Shown here: piece after piece, positions 47,106-55,014 of the stretch | Numbering within the stretch: the first letter of the stretch is position 1 | Layout of the letters: the number at the start of each line of letters is the position of its first letter | Notes under the pieces: model-generated | Databases searched by the model: none | What the model saw: only the letters and a program-made list of their open reading frames with translations | What the model was told of the DNA's origin: nothing | NCBI GenBank assembly: GCA_947500415.1 | Contig: CANMRT010000004.1 | Span: 248,001 to 312,000, forward strand | From: an uncultured Roseicyclus sp. | GTDB taxonomy: Bacteria; Pseudomonadota; Alphaproteobacteria; Rhodobacterales; Rhodobacteraceae | Direction: 5' to 3' | DNA: 64,000 nt | Position numbers and translations under genes: made by a program

Positions 47106-48112
47106 GCCCAATTCCCCTTGGACATAAGGCCGAGGATCTCAAGCTGACGCCAATTGATGTATTTCTCCGACCATTTCGTCCAGAAATCCGGATTGTCGCG
47201 CAGCCCATCGGCATAGGCTTTGTACTCGGCCGACGCGGCATAATGCTGACGACGGTCCAGCTCCTCCGCCGCTTTCTGCGTGAACGTGTCGAGGAATTTG
47301 GCATGCAGCAAAACACCCGACGCCTTCTCACCCCCCCATTCGTCGTAGACGAGGTTCAAGCCGCGCGGCAGCAACATGTGGGTCGACGACGCATAGGCGT
47401 AGTGTTTCTGCCAATGCACCAGCGGCGTCTTGTTCAACGCAGGCGCGCGCTCCGGGTTGTCCTGAAAAAACGCGCGCGCCCTCGGCCCGCCCTGTATCCA
47501 CAGGTTCCCGTATTCCCAATTCCGCGCGATTGAGTAATTGCCCGCATCAAACCAGCACGCGATATCGAAAGGGTTCTGCCCCTCCGCATAAGGCTGCGCC
47601 GTGATCGGGCCCTTCGGATACATATCCAGCAACATCGCACCGAAGCTTTTGATGGAAGAGGCCTGAAGCCAATCCGTCAAAGCCGGAATCGGGCGCGTGT
47701 CCGAAAACGGATAGACCAGGAACTCATCGGGATCGACCGTCAGGCACCAATGGTCATGCCCGTAAAGCCGCAGCAAACGGTTGATCCAATCCATCCCGAA
47801 CCGGGACCGTTTATAGCTTTCGTCCGTCCACCAGACCGAGCAATCCGGCTGCTCCGTCAGAAACTCCCGCGTGCCATCGCCACTATCATTGTCCACGAAC
47901 AGGAAATGGCTGACGCCACGCTCGCGGTAGTATTTCAGGAAATACGGCAGGCGGATCCGCTCATTCCGCAGGGTGACAAAGCATAGGATATCTGCGGGCT
48001 TGATGGCGTCGGTTCGATTGGCAATCTCATCAAGCCGCCGCGATTTCCGCCAGGCGCGCACAAGGAAACGCTTGCGCTCAAGGCGCAAACCATATCTGCG
48101 CACCGCCTTCAT
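47102..48112 (-). CDS. Glycosyltransferase family 2-type protein
   Basis: This protein of 336 residues belongs to the GT2-like group often labelled Glyco_tranf_2_4. The nucleotide-binding start is ILCFVTLRNERIRLPYFLKY, followed by FLFVDNDSGDGTREFL, and the metal-binding acid cluster is LTVDPDEFLVYP. The acceptor side includes GGPRARAFF and PLVHWQKHYAY. No membrane segment is seen, so it should act at the cytoplasmic face. It overlaps the genes on both sides by 4 nt, giving a GT4-GT2-GT14 translationally coupled set. Confidence 0.87.
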   Translation of the reverse strand: MKAVRRYGLRLERKRFLVRAWRKSRRLDEIANRTDAIKPADILCFVTLRNERIRLPYFLKYYRERGVSHFLFVDNDSGDGTREFLTEQPDCSVWWTDESYKRSRFGMDWINRLLRLYGHDHWCLTVDPDEFLVYPFSDTRPIPALTDWLQASSIKSFGAMLLDMYPKGPITAQPYAEGQNPFDIACWFDAGNYSIARNWEYGNLWIQGGPRARAFFQDNPERAPALNKTPLVHWQKHYAYASSTHMLLPRGLNLVYDEWGGEKASGVLLHAKFLDTFTQKAAEELDRRQHYAASAEYKAYADGLRDNPDFWTKWSEKYINWRQLEILGLMSKGNWA

Positions 48113-49344
48113 GGACGGCCCCGCAAATCCCGTACGATGACAGATCCTGCCACGATCTCAAAATGCTCCTGCCAGGTCGGAATCTTCACCTTCGCCAGAT
48201 CCGGCAACTTCATCTTATCATCAATGAGTTGCTTAATCGTTTCCTGCCAGTGATACGCCGTTGGATTGTTTACGTAAACGGCACAATCGCCCAGTGTTTC
48301 GCGGAATACCGGCAGGTCCGAACAGACAGGGATCGCCCCGGCGATCGCTGCCTCCAGCGGCGGCAAGCCAAACCCTTCCGTCACAGACGGAAACAGCAGC
48401 GCTTTCGCCTTCACCAAATGTCCGTGCATTTCGGCGTCCGGCAGCGGCCCATGAACGTGGATCGCCGTGCCGCGCAGCGGATGCGCCTCAAGCCGCGCCA
48501 TCAGACCATCGACCTTCCAGCCGGTGTTTCCAATGATATGCAGCTGCGGCATCTGATCGGGCGGCAACTCCGCCGCCAACCCTTCCCAGGCATCAACAAT
48601 CAGCGCGTGATTTTTGCGCGGCTCGATCGTGCCCAGCATCACGAAATGCATCGGATCACGCGAGCCAGAAGCAGCCGCTACGGCCTCCACGCCCAGATGA
48701 GCCACGATCACCTCAGGCCGCCGATCCTCGCCGTCCCAATGGGCAGCCAGGGCATCCGCCGTCGCCGCTGAATTGGCAATCACGTGGCTCGCAAATCTGC
48801 GCACCCGCTCGATCCGGCCAGCAAAATTTTGCGGCTGCGTGTCGACCACAAACTCTGGGTGGGTGATGGGGATCAGATCGTGGATCAGGACAAAACCCTG
48901 CCCCGCATCACCAAAGGTCGACAGAACCTCTTCCGACAGATTGGAATGCCCCACGTTGAAATAGGTCCGCGGGCCGCTACCCTGTGCGTCAATCATCCGG
49001 CGCAAACCACCCGGCCGGCACCGATCAATGGCCACGGCTCGCAAATCCGCCTCTGCTCGATGCCGGGGGCGCTTCCCACGAAACGTCAGGCGCGACAGCA
49101 GATCGGCGGACCCCAAAGCCCGCCGTCCTTCCGCCAAATAAAGTAAACGCCGCGCGCCCGATGCATCCAGCACCAGAAACCCGCGTGTCGTGCGGCAGAG
49201 GAAACGGTCACATCCGTCCTCAAGAAACCTTTTCAGATATTCCAACTCGACCCGATCAACGCCGGTGGCGGCCCCTCGACCAACGCGGGTCAGGGTGCGT
49301 GTCACGTCCAGCCATGGGCCGGGAACGGAAGACAACGCACCCAC
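48109..49344 (-). CDS. Glycosyltransferase family 4-type protein
   Basis: This GT-B retaining glycosyltransferase of 411 residues has donor-site motifs in the C-terminal half: MLGTIEPRKNHALIVDAW and FPSVTEGFGLPPLEAAIAGA, the E-x7-E signature. The N-terminal half has the DVTRTLTRVGRGAATGVDRV opening common in capsule mannosyl/glucosyltransferases of this group. The start is GTG at 49342-49344; upstream Shine-Dalgarno pairing is weak, so the start could shift. It leads the GT4-GT2-GT14-sulfotransferase run and lies 12 bp after galU. Confidence 0.88.
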   Translation of the reverse strand: MGALSSVPGPWLDVTRTLTRVGRGAATGVDRVELEYLKRFLEDGCDRFLCRTTRGFLVLDASGARRLLYLAEGRRALGSADLLSRLTFRGKRPRHRAEADLRAVAIDRCRPGGLRRMIDAQGSGPRTYFNVGHSNLSEEVLSTFGDAGQGFVLIHDLIPITHPEFVVDTQPQNFAGRIERVRRFASHVIANSAATADALAAHWDGEDRRPEVIVAHLGVEAVAAASGSRDPMHFVMLGTIEPRKNHALIVDAWEGLAAELPPDQMPQLHIIGNTGWKVDGLMARLEAHPLRGTAIHVHGPLPDAEMHGHLVKAKALLFPSVTEGFGLPPLEAAIAGAIPVCSDLPVFRETLGDCAVYVNNPTAYHWQETIKQLIDDKMKLPDLAKVKIPTWQEHFEIVAGSVIVRDLRGRP

Positions 49345-49356
49345 CCCAGACTCGGC

Positions 49357-50250
49357 TTACTGGGCCGCGCTCCGGACCGACATCATGTCGCCCAGATAGC
49401 TCTGGAATTCATCCCGCAGATCTTCGCGCGCCAACCCGAAAGCCACCGTCGCTTGCAAGAACCCAGCCTTTGAGCCGCAGTCGAACCGCTGCCCCTTGAA
49501 CCGGAAGCCGTAGACGTTGTCGGCGCTGGTGATTTCCTGCGCGATGGCATCGGTCAGCTGAACCTCACCCCCCGCGCCGGTCTTGATCCGGTTGAGGTGA
49601 CCCATAACGTCGGGCGACAGGATATAGCGCCCGATAACGGCAAGGTTCGACGGCGCCTTGTCGGCATCCGGCTTCTCGACCATGCCTTTGACGGAAACAA
49701 CGCTGCCCATGTCCTCTTTCACATCAAGAACACCGTAGGCGGACGTCTTGTCGTCCGGCACTTCCATGGCGGCAACCATGTTGCCCCCGATCTCGGCATG
49801 CGCCTCAACCATCTGCTGCAAGCACGGCGTCTCTGCCGCGATCACATCGTCGGGCAGGATGACCGCAAAGGGCTCATTCGCCAAAAGCCTACGGGCACAC
49901 CACACGGCGTGACCCAGACCCAGCGCTTTATGTTGGCGGATATAAGCAATCGCGCCGCTGTCCATGTTGGTGCTTTTCAGCTCCTCCAACATGTCTGTCT
50001 TGCCCTTCTTGCGAAGTGTGTTTTCCAGCTCGGGCGAATGGTCGAAATAATCTTCCAGGGCCGACTTGCCGCGACTTGTTACGAAGATGAACTCTTTAAT
50101 ACCCGCAGCACGCGCTTCGTCGATGGCGTACTGGATCAGGGGGCGGTCGACCAAAGTCATGATTTCTTTCGGGATCGACTTGGTAGCCGGAAGGAAACGG
50201 GTCCCAAGACCCGCGACCGGAAAGATCGCCTTGGTTACTTTCTTCTTCAT
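49357..50250 (-). CDS. galU: UTP-glucose-1-phosphate uridylyltransferase
   Basis: This enzyme (297 residues) makes UDP-glucose from UTP and glucose-1-phosphate for polysaccharide and LPS sugars. The nucleotide-binding signature is FPVAGLGTRFLPATKSIPKE, with later VDRPLIQYAIDEARAAG, IAYIRQHKALGLGHAVWCA and the acid-metal region FAVILPDDVI. The ATG at 50250 has a GAGG-type site upstream. It is 94 bp from the next upstream gene on the same strand, so it may have its own promoter while also heading the glycosyltransferase run. Confidence 0.96.
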   Translation of the reverse strand: MKKKVTKAIFPVAGLGTRFLPATKSIPKEIMTLVDRPLIQYAIDEARAAGIKEFIFVTSRGKSALEDYFDHSPELENTLRKKGKTDMLEELKSTNMDSGAIAYIRQHKALGLGHAVWCARRLLANEPFAVILPDDVIAAETPCLQQMVEAHAEIGGNMVAAMEVPDDKTSAYGVLDVKEDMGSVVSVKGMVEKPDADKAPSNLAVIGRYILSPDVMGHLNRIKTGAGGEVQLTDAIAQEITSADNVYGFRFKGQRFDCGSKAGFLQATVAFGLAREDLRDEFQSYLGDMMSVRSAAQ

Positions 50251-50344
50251 GCCTTGCCTCTTCTAGCGTCGCCCGGTTTTCCGGTGCGCGCAGCTTTCTT
50301 GTTATGCATTAAAGCTTAACGAAAGATCATGAAGTGGGAAATCA

Positions 50345-51568
50345 TCAATTCGTGTCCCCGCCATGCTGTATACAGCGCGTGGCAGAAATGCGACGGACTT
50401 CGCAGGCCAAACGCCCTTGAAATGAGTGCATTTGAAACCTCGGCTCACTACGATCCGAAGGGCCAAACAGACCGCCATTCTGCTCCCACCAACCCCCGTC
50501 AGTGAAGCTGACCTTGTGCTTGCGCGGGGTCGGCTCAAAGATGAACAGGCTCACGGGTTGGCCATTCGCCACGGCGGCGGTTGCCTCCCGATGCAGGCGC
50601 ATCCGCTGAAACGGGCGCCCCGACAGCAAGATCGGCGACGGGGGATCATTGGCCACAAAAGGCACAAACGCGCCGGGGTCGAGCACCATTTCCCGCTCAC
50701 TACTCTCCCGGGACTCCCCCTCCGCCAGGCCCGCCCGCAAGCTCTCCATCAAACCGCGCATCTTGTCCGCGTCGAGCTTCTTGATCTTCGCCAACCGCAA
50801 CAACCGGCTACTCTGCCCGGCCTCCAGATCACGGACCGCCTCCGCAGTATCCGCACCGCCCGCATGTTTGCGCAAATACACCGAAGTCGACGCGCCGATA
50901 TCAAACAAGCTCAGCGGAACGCGGTCCTCCGTCCGGCGCGCACTGGCCTGAAACCCGTGATGCACAACGGCGCCGTCAACCCAAGCCGTCGTCAACCCAG
51001 CCCGCCCAATGCGCAGCGCCATATCCGTATCGTCGAGATAGAAGTGCAGCGCTTCGTCAAAGCCACCAATTTGCGCAAATACCTCCCGCCGAAACGCCAT
51101 GTTCGTGCCTTGCAGCTTCCGCGCGAAACCGTCTCTAATCGGCGCATCAGGATCACTCGGAATATCCTGCGCCAATCCATTCACCGCAAGCGGGCCCCAT
51201 TGCAGCGAAATCCCGTTCCGACCCAAGACAGGCCCGGTTACAGCCACCAATTCAGGATCCGCAAAGGCCTCAAGAACCGCATCCGCCCAGCTTGGTTCAG
51301 GCACCGCGTCATCATCAACGAAGGCGATAATTCGACCCGACGCCGCCTCAATCCCCGCATTCCGCGCGGCTGAGATGTTAGGCGCCTCTTGCGGCAAAAG
51401 TTTGATGCGATCCGCGAACGGCTGAACCGCCGCTTGCCCCACGGCATCAGCGACAACCACAACTTCGCACCCAGCATGGGCCAATTGAGACAACCCGAGC
51501 AAACACCGATGCAAAGCCTCCGGGCGACCGGCGCTGACGACAACAACGCTCAGGTCGGCGGGGGTCAC
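50345..51568 (-). CDS. Glycosyltransferase family 2 protein
   Basis: This protein of 407 residues has the GT-A signature LSVVVVSAGRPEALHRCLLG, the middle ISAARNAGIEAASGRIIAFV and DXD-type DDDAVPEPSW. The later ED-like pair is in FYLDDTDMALRIGRAG. The last ~130 residues are an extra domain ending IQHGGDTN that I do not recognise. The start is GTG at 51566-51568, overlapping the kdsB stop (GTGA); the longer open frame runs into kdsB and was rejected. It belongs to the cysQ-kdsB-GT2 coupled unit. Confidence 0.87.
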   Translation of the reverse strand: MTPADLSVVVVSAGRPEALHRCLLGLSQLAHAGCEVVVVADAVGQAAVQPFADRIKLLPQEAPNISAARNAGIEAASGRIIAFVDDDAVPEPSWADAVLEAFADPELVAVTGPVLGRNGISLQWGPLAVNGLAQDIPSDPDAPIRDGFARKLQGTNMAFRREVFAQIGGFDEALHFYLDDTDMALRIGRAGLTTAWVDGAVVHHGFQASARRTEDRVPLSLFDIGASTSVYLRKHAGGADTAEAVRDLEAGQSSRLLRLAKIKKLDADKMRGLMESLRAGLAEGESRESSEREMVLDPGAFVPFVANDPPSPILLSGRPFQRMRLHREATAAVANGQPVSLFIFEPTPRKHKVSFTDGGWWEQNGGLFGPSDRSEPRFQMHSFQGRLACEVRRISATRCIQHGGDTN

Positions 51569-52362
51569 TCCGTCCCCATCTCGGCCATCATGGCCTCGAT
51601 CCTTGGAATGTCTTCGGGGTTGTTCAGCTCCCAAAACTTGGACCCGCGCGCTTCGACTTCGACGCAAAGCACCGGATGCCCCGCCTCAAGAAACCGCAGC
51701 TGCTCCAGCCCTTCTAGCGTCTCTAACGGCCCAATAGACCAATGCGGATAGGCCCGCAGCGCCCAGGGTCGATAGGCGTAAACGCCCACATGATGAAACA
51801 CCGGCGTATCCGCGTCTGCCGCGTAATTCTCGGACGTAAAAGGAACCACTTCCTTGGAAAAATAGAGCGCCCGTTGCTTGCTATCGGCCACTGCCGTCGT
51901 CCCACCAACACGCCCAGCCGCCCGGTCGGCTTTCAACGCTGCCAACGTCTCCCCATCACACCGCAGGATCGGGGTCGCCAAAGCCGCCTGGCTGTCCGCC
52001 CGCAACCCCGCCACCAATTCCTCAAGAAACCAATGTGGCGTCAGCGGCGCGTCGCCCTGCAGGTTCACCACCATCTCAACATCGCCCAGAATCTCAAGCG
52101 CCTCGGCACAGCGTTCGGTCCCGTTGCGCGCCTCGGACGACGTCATCAGAACTTCCGCCCCAAACGCACGCGATGCCTCTGCGATCCGCTCATCATCCGT
52201 GGCCACGTAAACCGCATCGAGCCCCGCAACATCCTGGGCCGCCCGCCAGGAACGTTCGATCAGACTGCGCGCCTCACCCGTCGCACCGCGCAGCATCGCC
52301 AGCGGTTTGCCGGGATAGCGCGTGGAGGCATAGCGCGCGGGAATGACGCAAACGACACTCAC
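51565..52362 (-). CDS. kdsB: 3-deoxy-manno-octulosonate cytidylyltransferase-like protein
   Basis: This CMP-sugar synthetase of 265 residues most likely activates Kdo for lipid A core or a capsule linker. It has CVIPARYASTRYPGKPLA at the N-terminus, NGTERCAEAL, and the late FHHVGVYAYRPWAL and LETLEGLEQLRFLEAG regions. The metal-site motif reads NLQGDAPL where KdsB usually has GDEP, and the end is WELNNPEDIPRIE, so it may be a divergent branch using a related octulosonate. GTG starts the gene inside the cysQ stop overlap. Confidence 0.85.
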   Translation of the reverse strand: MSVVCVIPARYASTRYPGKPLAMLRGATGEARSLIERSWRAAQDVAGLDAVYVATDDERIAEASRAFGAEVLMTSSEARNGTERCAEALEILGDVEMVVNLQGDAPLTPHWFLEELVAGLRADSQAALATPILRCDGETLAALKADRAAGRVGGTTAVADSKQRALYFSKEVVPFTSENYAADADTPVFHHVGVYAYRPWALRAYPHWSIGPLETLEGLEQLRFLEAGHPVLCVEVEARGSKFWELNNPEDIPRIEAMMAEMGTE

Positions 52363-53156
52363 GGCTGCTTCAACTCCACACCCGGCGCGTAGGCGATAAA
52401 GAACCCGTTGGCGAAACCTTCCTTGCCATAATCAAACGTCGCGTGATCCTCGAACCGGACCATCTTGCCGCCCGCACCACGCAACACGGCATCACCCGCC
52501 GCCGTGTCCCATTCCATCGTCCGGCCCAGGCGTGGATAGATGTCGGCCTCTCCGGTTGCCACCAGACAGAACTTCAACGAAGAGCCCGCGGATTTCATAT
52601 CCGCATGGGCATATTTTTTGATGTAGTCATCTGTCGCCTGATCCCGGTGCGACTTCGACGCCACGACACGCAATGCCCCGTTATCAGGGTCAGACACAGC
52701 CATCTTCACGACCCTACCAGGCTCATTCGGGTCGAATGGCCCCTGTTCTTCAACACTCACACCATTGGCATCTGTGTAGAACAGCCGGCCCTTCGCAGGC
52801 GCATAAACGATCCCGCGAACCGGCACGCCATCCTCGACCAAAGCGATGTTCACCGTGAAATCACCGCGCCGCTTGATGAACTCTTTCGTGCCGTCCAAGG
52901 GATCGACAATCAGGAACTGCGCGGCACTCAGATCGTGACTATCGGCCTGCTCTTCCGTCACCAAGGTCACGTCCGGAAAAGCGGCTCGCAAATGGCGTGA
53001 GATCACGGCATCGGCCTTTTCATCGGCCTCTGTCACCGGGCTGTTGTCGGATTTGACCTTCACGTCGAAATCATCCGCTTCATAGACCTGCATGATGACA
53101 TCGCCCGCCTCAAGCGCGGCTTCGCGCATCACGGCAACAAGTTTCTGGTGATCCAT
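52359..53156 (-). CDS. cysQ: 3'(2'),5'-bisphosphate nucleotidase CysQ
   Basis: This inositol-monophosphatase-family enzyme of 265 residues hydrolyses 3'-phosphoadenosine 5'-phosphate (PAP) to AMP. Metal-site motifs are VTEEQAD, the core DPLDGTKEFI and WDTAAGDAVLRGAGG. PAP is the by-product of PAPS use in sulfate assimilation and in sulfotransferase reactions. Its place in a glycan locus with a sulfotransferase suggests the second role here, although it can also serve sulfur assimilation. It is the first gene of the cysQ-kdsB-GT2 unit, with 4-nt overlaps downstream, and it diverges from the ABC-2 permease gene. Confidence 0.94.
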   Translation of the reverse strand: MDHQKLVAVMREAALEAGDVIMQVYEADDFDVKVKSDNSPVTEADEKADAVISRHLRAAFPDVTLVTEEQADSHDLSAAQFLIVDPLDGTKEFIKRRGDFTVNIALVEDGVPVRGIVYAPAKGRLFYTDANGVSVEEQGPFDPNEPGRVVKMAVSDPDNGALRVVASKSHRDQATDDYIKKYAHADMKSAGSSLKFCLVATGEADIYPRLGRTMEWDTAAGDAVLRGAGGKMVRFEDHATFDYGKEGFANGFFIAYAPGVELKQP

Positions 53157-53177
53157 CGCGCCTCACATGCGGTTGAA

Positions 53178-53206
53178 TTGAAAATTAACACCTGATGCGT
53201 TATCGT
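53178..53206 (+). promoter_or_regulatory. Possible sigma-70 type promoter before the ABC-2 permease
   Basis: TTGAAA (53178-53183) and TATCGT (53201-53206) are separated by exactly 17 nt in an AT-rich patch, about 90 bp before the permease ATG. It faces away from cysQ. Confidence 0.45.
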
Positions 53207-53293
53207 CCGCAGCGGTGGGAACGGCAAGCGTCGCCTTATTCGGGCGAACCCAAACAAACCGCACTGTCCCACTTAGGCAGGCAAGGACCGACG

Positions 53294-54118
53294 ATGTTCG
53301 AAAGCACTCCACATACCCGGTCCATGCTCGGCCTGATCTTCAACTTTTGTGAGGTCACGTTCCACGCATCTGCTCGCAAGGTCCGCAAGACCCACGGCAA
53401 TGCGATTCTCGCCATCGCGCTGTCGATTGTTCAAAGCCTTCTGTTCATCGCCGCTTTCTATTTCATGTTCAGCATACTCGGCGGCCGCTCCATGGCGATC
53501 CGGGGCAACTATCTTTTGTACCTGATGTCCGGGATCTTCCTTTACCTGACGCACATCCAGACGTTGCGCACTGTGATGGGGTCCGAAGGCCCCACAAGCG
53601 ACATGATGCAACACGCGCCCATGAACACGCTTGTGGCGATCTGCTCTTCAGCGCTTTCGACGCTTTACACCAAGTTCATCGCACTGATGTGCGTCCTGTT
53701 GATGATCCATGTGTTGATCGAGCCGGTTGAATTCCACAATTGGTCCGGGGCGTTTGGAATGTTCATCCTGGTTTGGTTCCTGGGCGTTACCCTCGGCATC
53801 GTTTTCATGGCCCTGAACATCTGGTTTCCGGATGTGGTCGGCATCTTGTCGATGGTTTACATCCGCGCCAACATGATCTTCTCCGGCAAGATGTTCGTAG
53901 CAAACATGATGCCCGCCATGATGCTGCCGATCTTTACCTGGAACCCACTATTTCACGTCATCGACCAAACCCGTGGATATGTGTTCGTGAACTACATCCC
54001 CCACAACACGAATGTGGCGTATCCGTTCTACTTCTCTTTGGTCGCTCTGCTGATCGGGATGATGTTGGAACATTATACCCGCCTCCACGCCTCGGCGAGC
54101 TGGAATGCCAAACGCTAA
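53294..54118 (+). CDS. ABC-2 type polysaccharide export permease (KpsM/Wzm-like)
   Basis: This membrane protein of 274 residues has six hydrophobic segments, near 38-60, 70-90, 118-140, 150-175, 180-200 and 240-258, matching the ABC-2 permease fold of capsule and O-antigen exporters. The segment MVYIRANMIFSGKMFVANMM with a following NPLFHVIDQTRGYVF is typical of KpsM-like proteins, which export finished glycans. The usual ATPase (KpsT) is not adjacent and not in this window. The ATG at 53294 follows AGGACC. It is the only plus-strand gene of the glycan locus. Confidence 0.87.
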   Translation: MFESTPHTRSMLGLIFNFCEVTFHASARKVRKTHGNAILAIALSIVQSLLFIAAFYFMFSILGGRSMAIRGNYLLYLMSGIFLYLTHIQTLRTVMGSEGPTSDMMQHAPMNTLVAICSSALSTLYTKFIALMCVLLMIHVLIEPVEFHNWSGAFGMFILVWFLGVTLGIVFMALNIWFPDVVGILSMVYIRANMIFSGKMFVANMMPAMMLPIFTWNPLFHVIDQTRGYVFVNYIPHNTNVAYPFYFSLVALLIGMMLEHYTRLHASASWNAKR

Positions 54119-54121
54119 AGC

Positions 54122-54239
54122 CTAAAGCGTTTCGAGACAAACCTGAGACATCAGCGTGTCTCGAAACGCGCGCAACGCCGAACGGTCGTCGGCGCTTCGA
54201 TTTGATCTGCCGACGCAGGTTCAAACCGAAACGCTTTAG
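54122..54239. repeat. MITE-like palindromic element
   Basis: A 118-bp element has perfect 13-bp terminal inverted repeats: CTAAAGCGTTTCG at 54122-54134 and CGAAACGCTTTAG at 54227-54239. Inside, GCGTTTCGAGACA (54127-54139) pairs with TGTCTCGAAACGC (54157-54169), and CGTCGGC (54187-54193) pairs with GCCGACG (54209-54215). It fills the gap between two convergent genes, and its right end supplies the alkB stop codon. It contains no gene. It could act as a bidirectional terminator. Confidence 0.7.
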
Positions 54240-54835
54240 TCGACGACTCGCAACGTTAGGTTGATGCGCCCCCCGTTGGGCAGCAGCGTCGAGGATCCCG
54301 GGCGCAGCTTGTCGATTCCATGGAAATTTAGCCGCGCCTCTCCGCCCATCACGGCCACATCACCGGAGTTCAACCAGACGGACTGCGTCTTTCCACCCCG
54401 CTCGGTCCCTCCAACGCGGAACTGTGCATCATCCCCCAAAGAGATTGAGACAACCGGCATCTCAAAATTCGCCTCGTCCCTGTCCTGATGCATCCCCATC
54501 TTCGCGTCCGCATCATAGAAGTTAATAAGGCAGGACTGCGGGTCGCAATGCGCCCCCGACAGATCACGCCAGATTTGCTTGGCAATTGATGGAATTGGGG
54601 GCCACTCGCCGCCGTCGGGATGCTCTCGCTCATACCGATACCCCGCCCGATCCGATATCCACCCGTACCGCCCGGCTGAGGTCATGCGGACCGACATCTT
54701 TTGCCCCCGTTTCGTCTCGGGCCGGAACAGATGAGCCGCTCGCACAACGCGGCGCACCTGCTCCACCAAATCGGCCTGTTGGCCCGGATCAAGCACGCCT
54801 TGATGCACCTTTATGCCGCCCACATCGACAATCAT
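54236..54835 (-). CDS. alkB: Alpha-ketoglutarate-dependent dioxygenase AlkB
   Basis: This DNA repair enzyme of 199 residues removes 1-methyladenine and 3-methylcytosine by oxidation with Fe(II) and 2-oxoglutarate. The iron ligands are HxD in GMHQDRDE and the distal His in LNFHGID. The 2-oxoglutarate arginines are in RINLTLR. The nucleotide-recognition lid includes SVRMTSAGRYGWISDRAGYR. AGGGA precedes the ATG at 54833-54835. The final codons and the stop lie within the terminal repeat of the adjoining palindromic element, so the C-terminus (TLRVVD) was probably set by that insertion. Confidence 0.93.
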   Translation of the reverse strand: MIVDVGGIKVHQGVLDPGQQADLVEQVRRVVRAAHLFRPETKRGQKMSVRMTSAGRYGWISDRAGYRYEREHPDGGEWPPIPSIAKQIWRDLSGAHCDPQSCLINFYDADAKMGMHQDRDEANFEMPVVSISLGDDAQFRVGGTERGGKTQSVWLNSGDVAVMGGEARLNFHGIDKLRPGSSTLLPNGGRINLTLRVVD

Positions 54836-54869
54836 CGCAATTTCCCTGCAATTCCCGTGCTCGGGACCG

Positions 54870-54898
54870 CTTGCAGCCCCAAAACCCGCTACTTATAT
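54870..54898 (+). promoter_or_regulatory. Heat-shock (RpoH)-like promoter of dnaK
   Basis: CTTGCA (54870-54875) and CTTATAT (54892-54898) are 16 nt apart in the 179-bp space before dnaK. This fits the CTTG / CYTAT-type consensus used by alphaproteobacterial sigma-32. No CIRCE element is seen. The match is by eye. Confidence 0.5.
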
Positions 54899-55014
54899 AC
54901 CCACCGAACTCACACGGGCACCTTGGTGCTCACTTCAGTCATTGGCAATGGCGGCACGGGGGCCGCAACTCGGACCCGCTCCCGCCTGTTCGCTTTAAGA
55001 AAGGGACATGACTC

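Noticed and set aside
50290-50330. CtrA-type site (TTAA-N7-TTAA) before galU
   Set aside because: The TTAA pair is only 3 nt apart, so the spacing is wrong.
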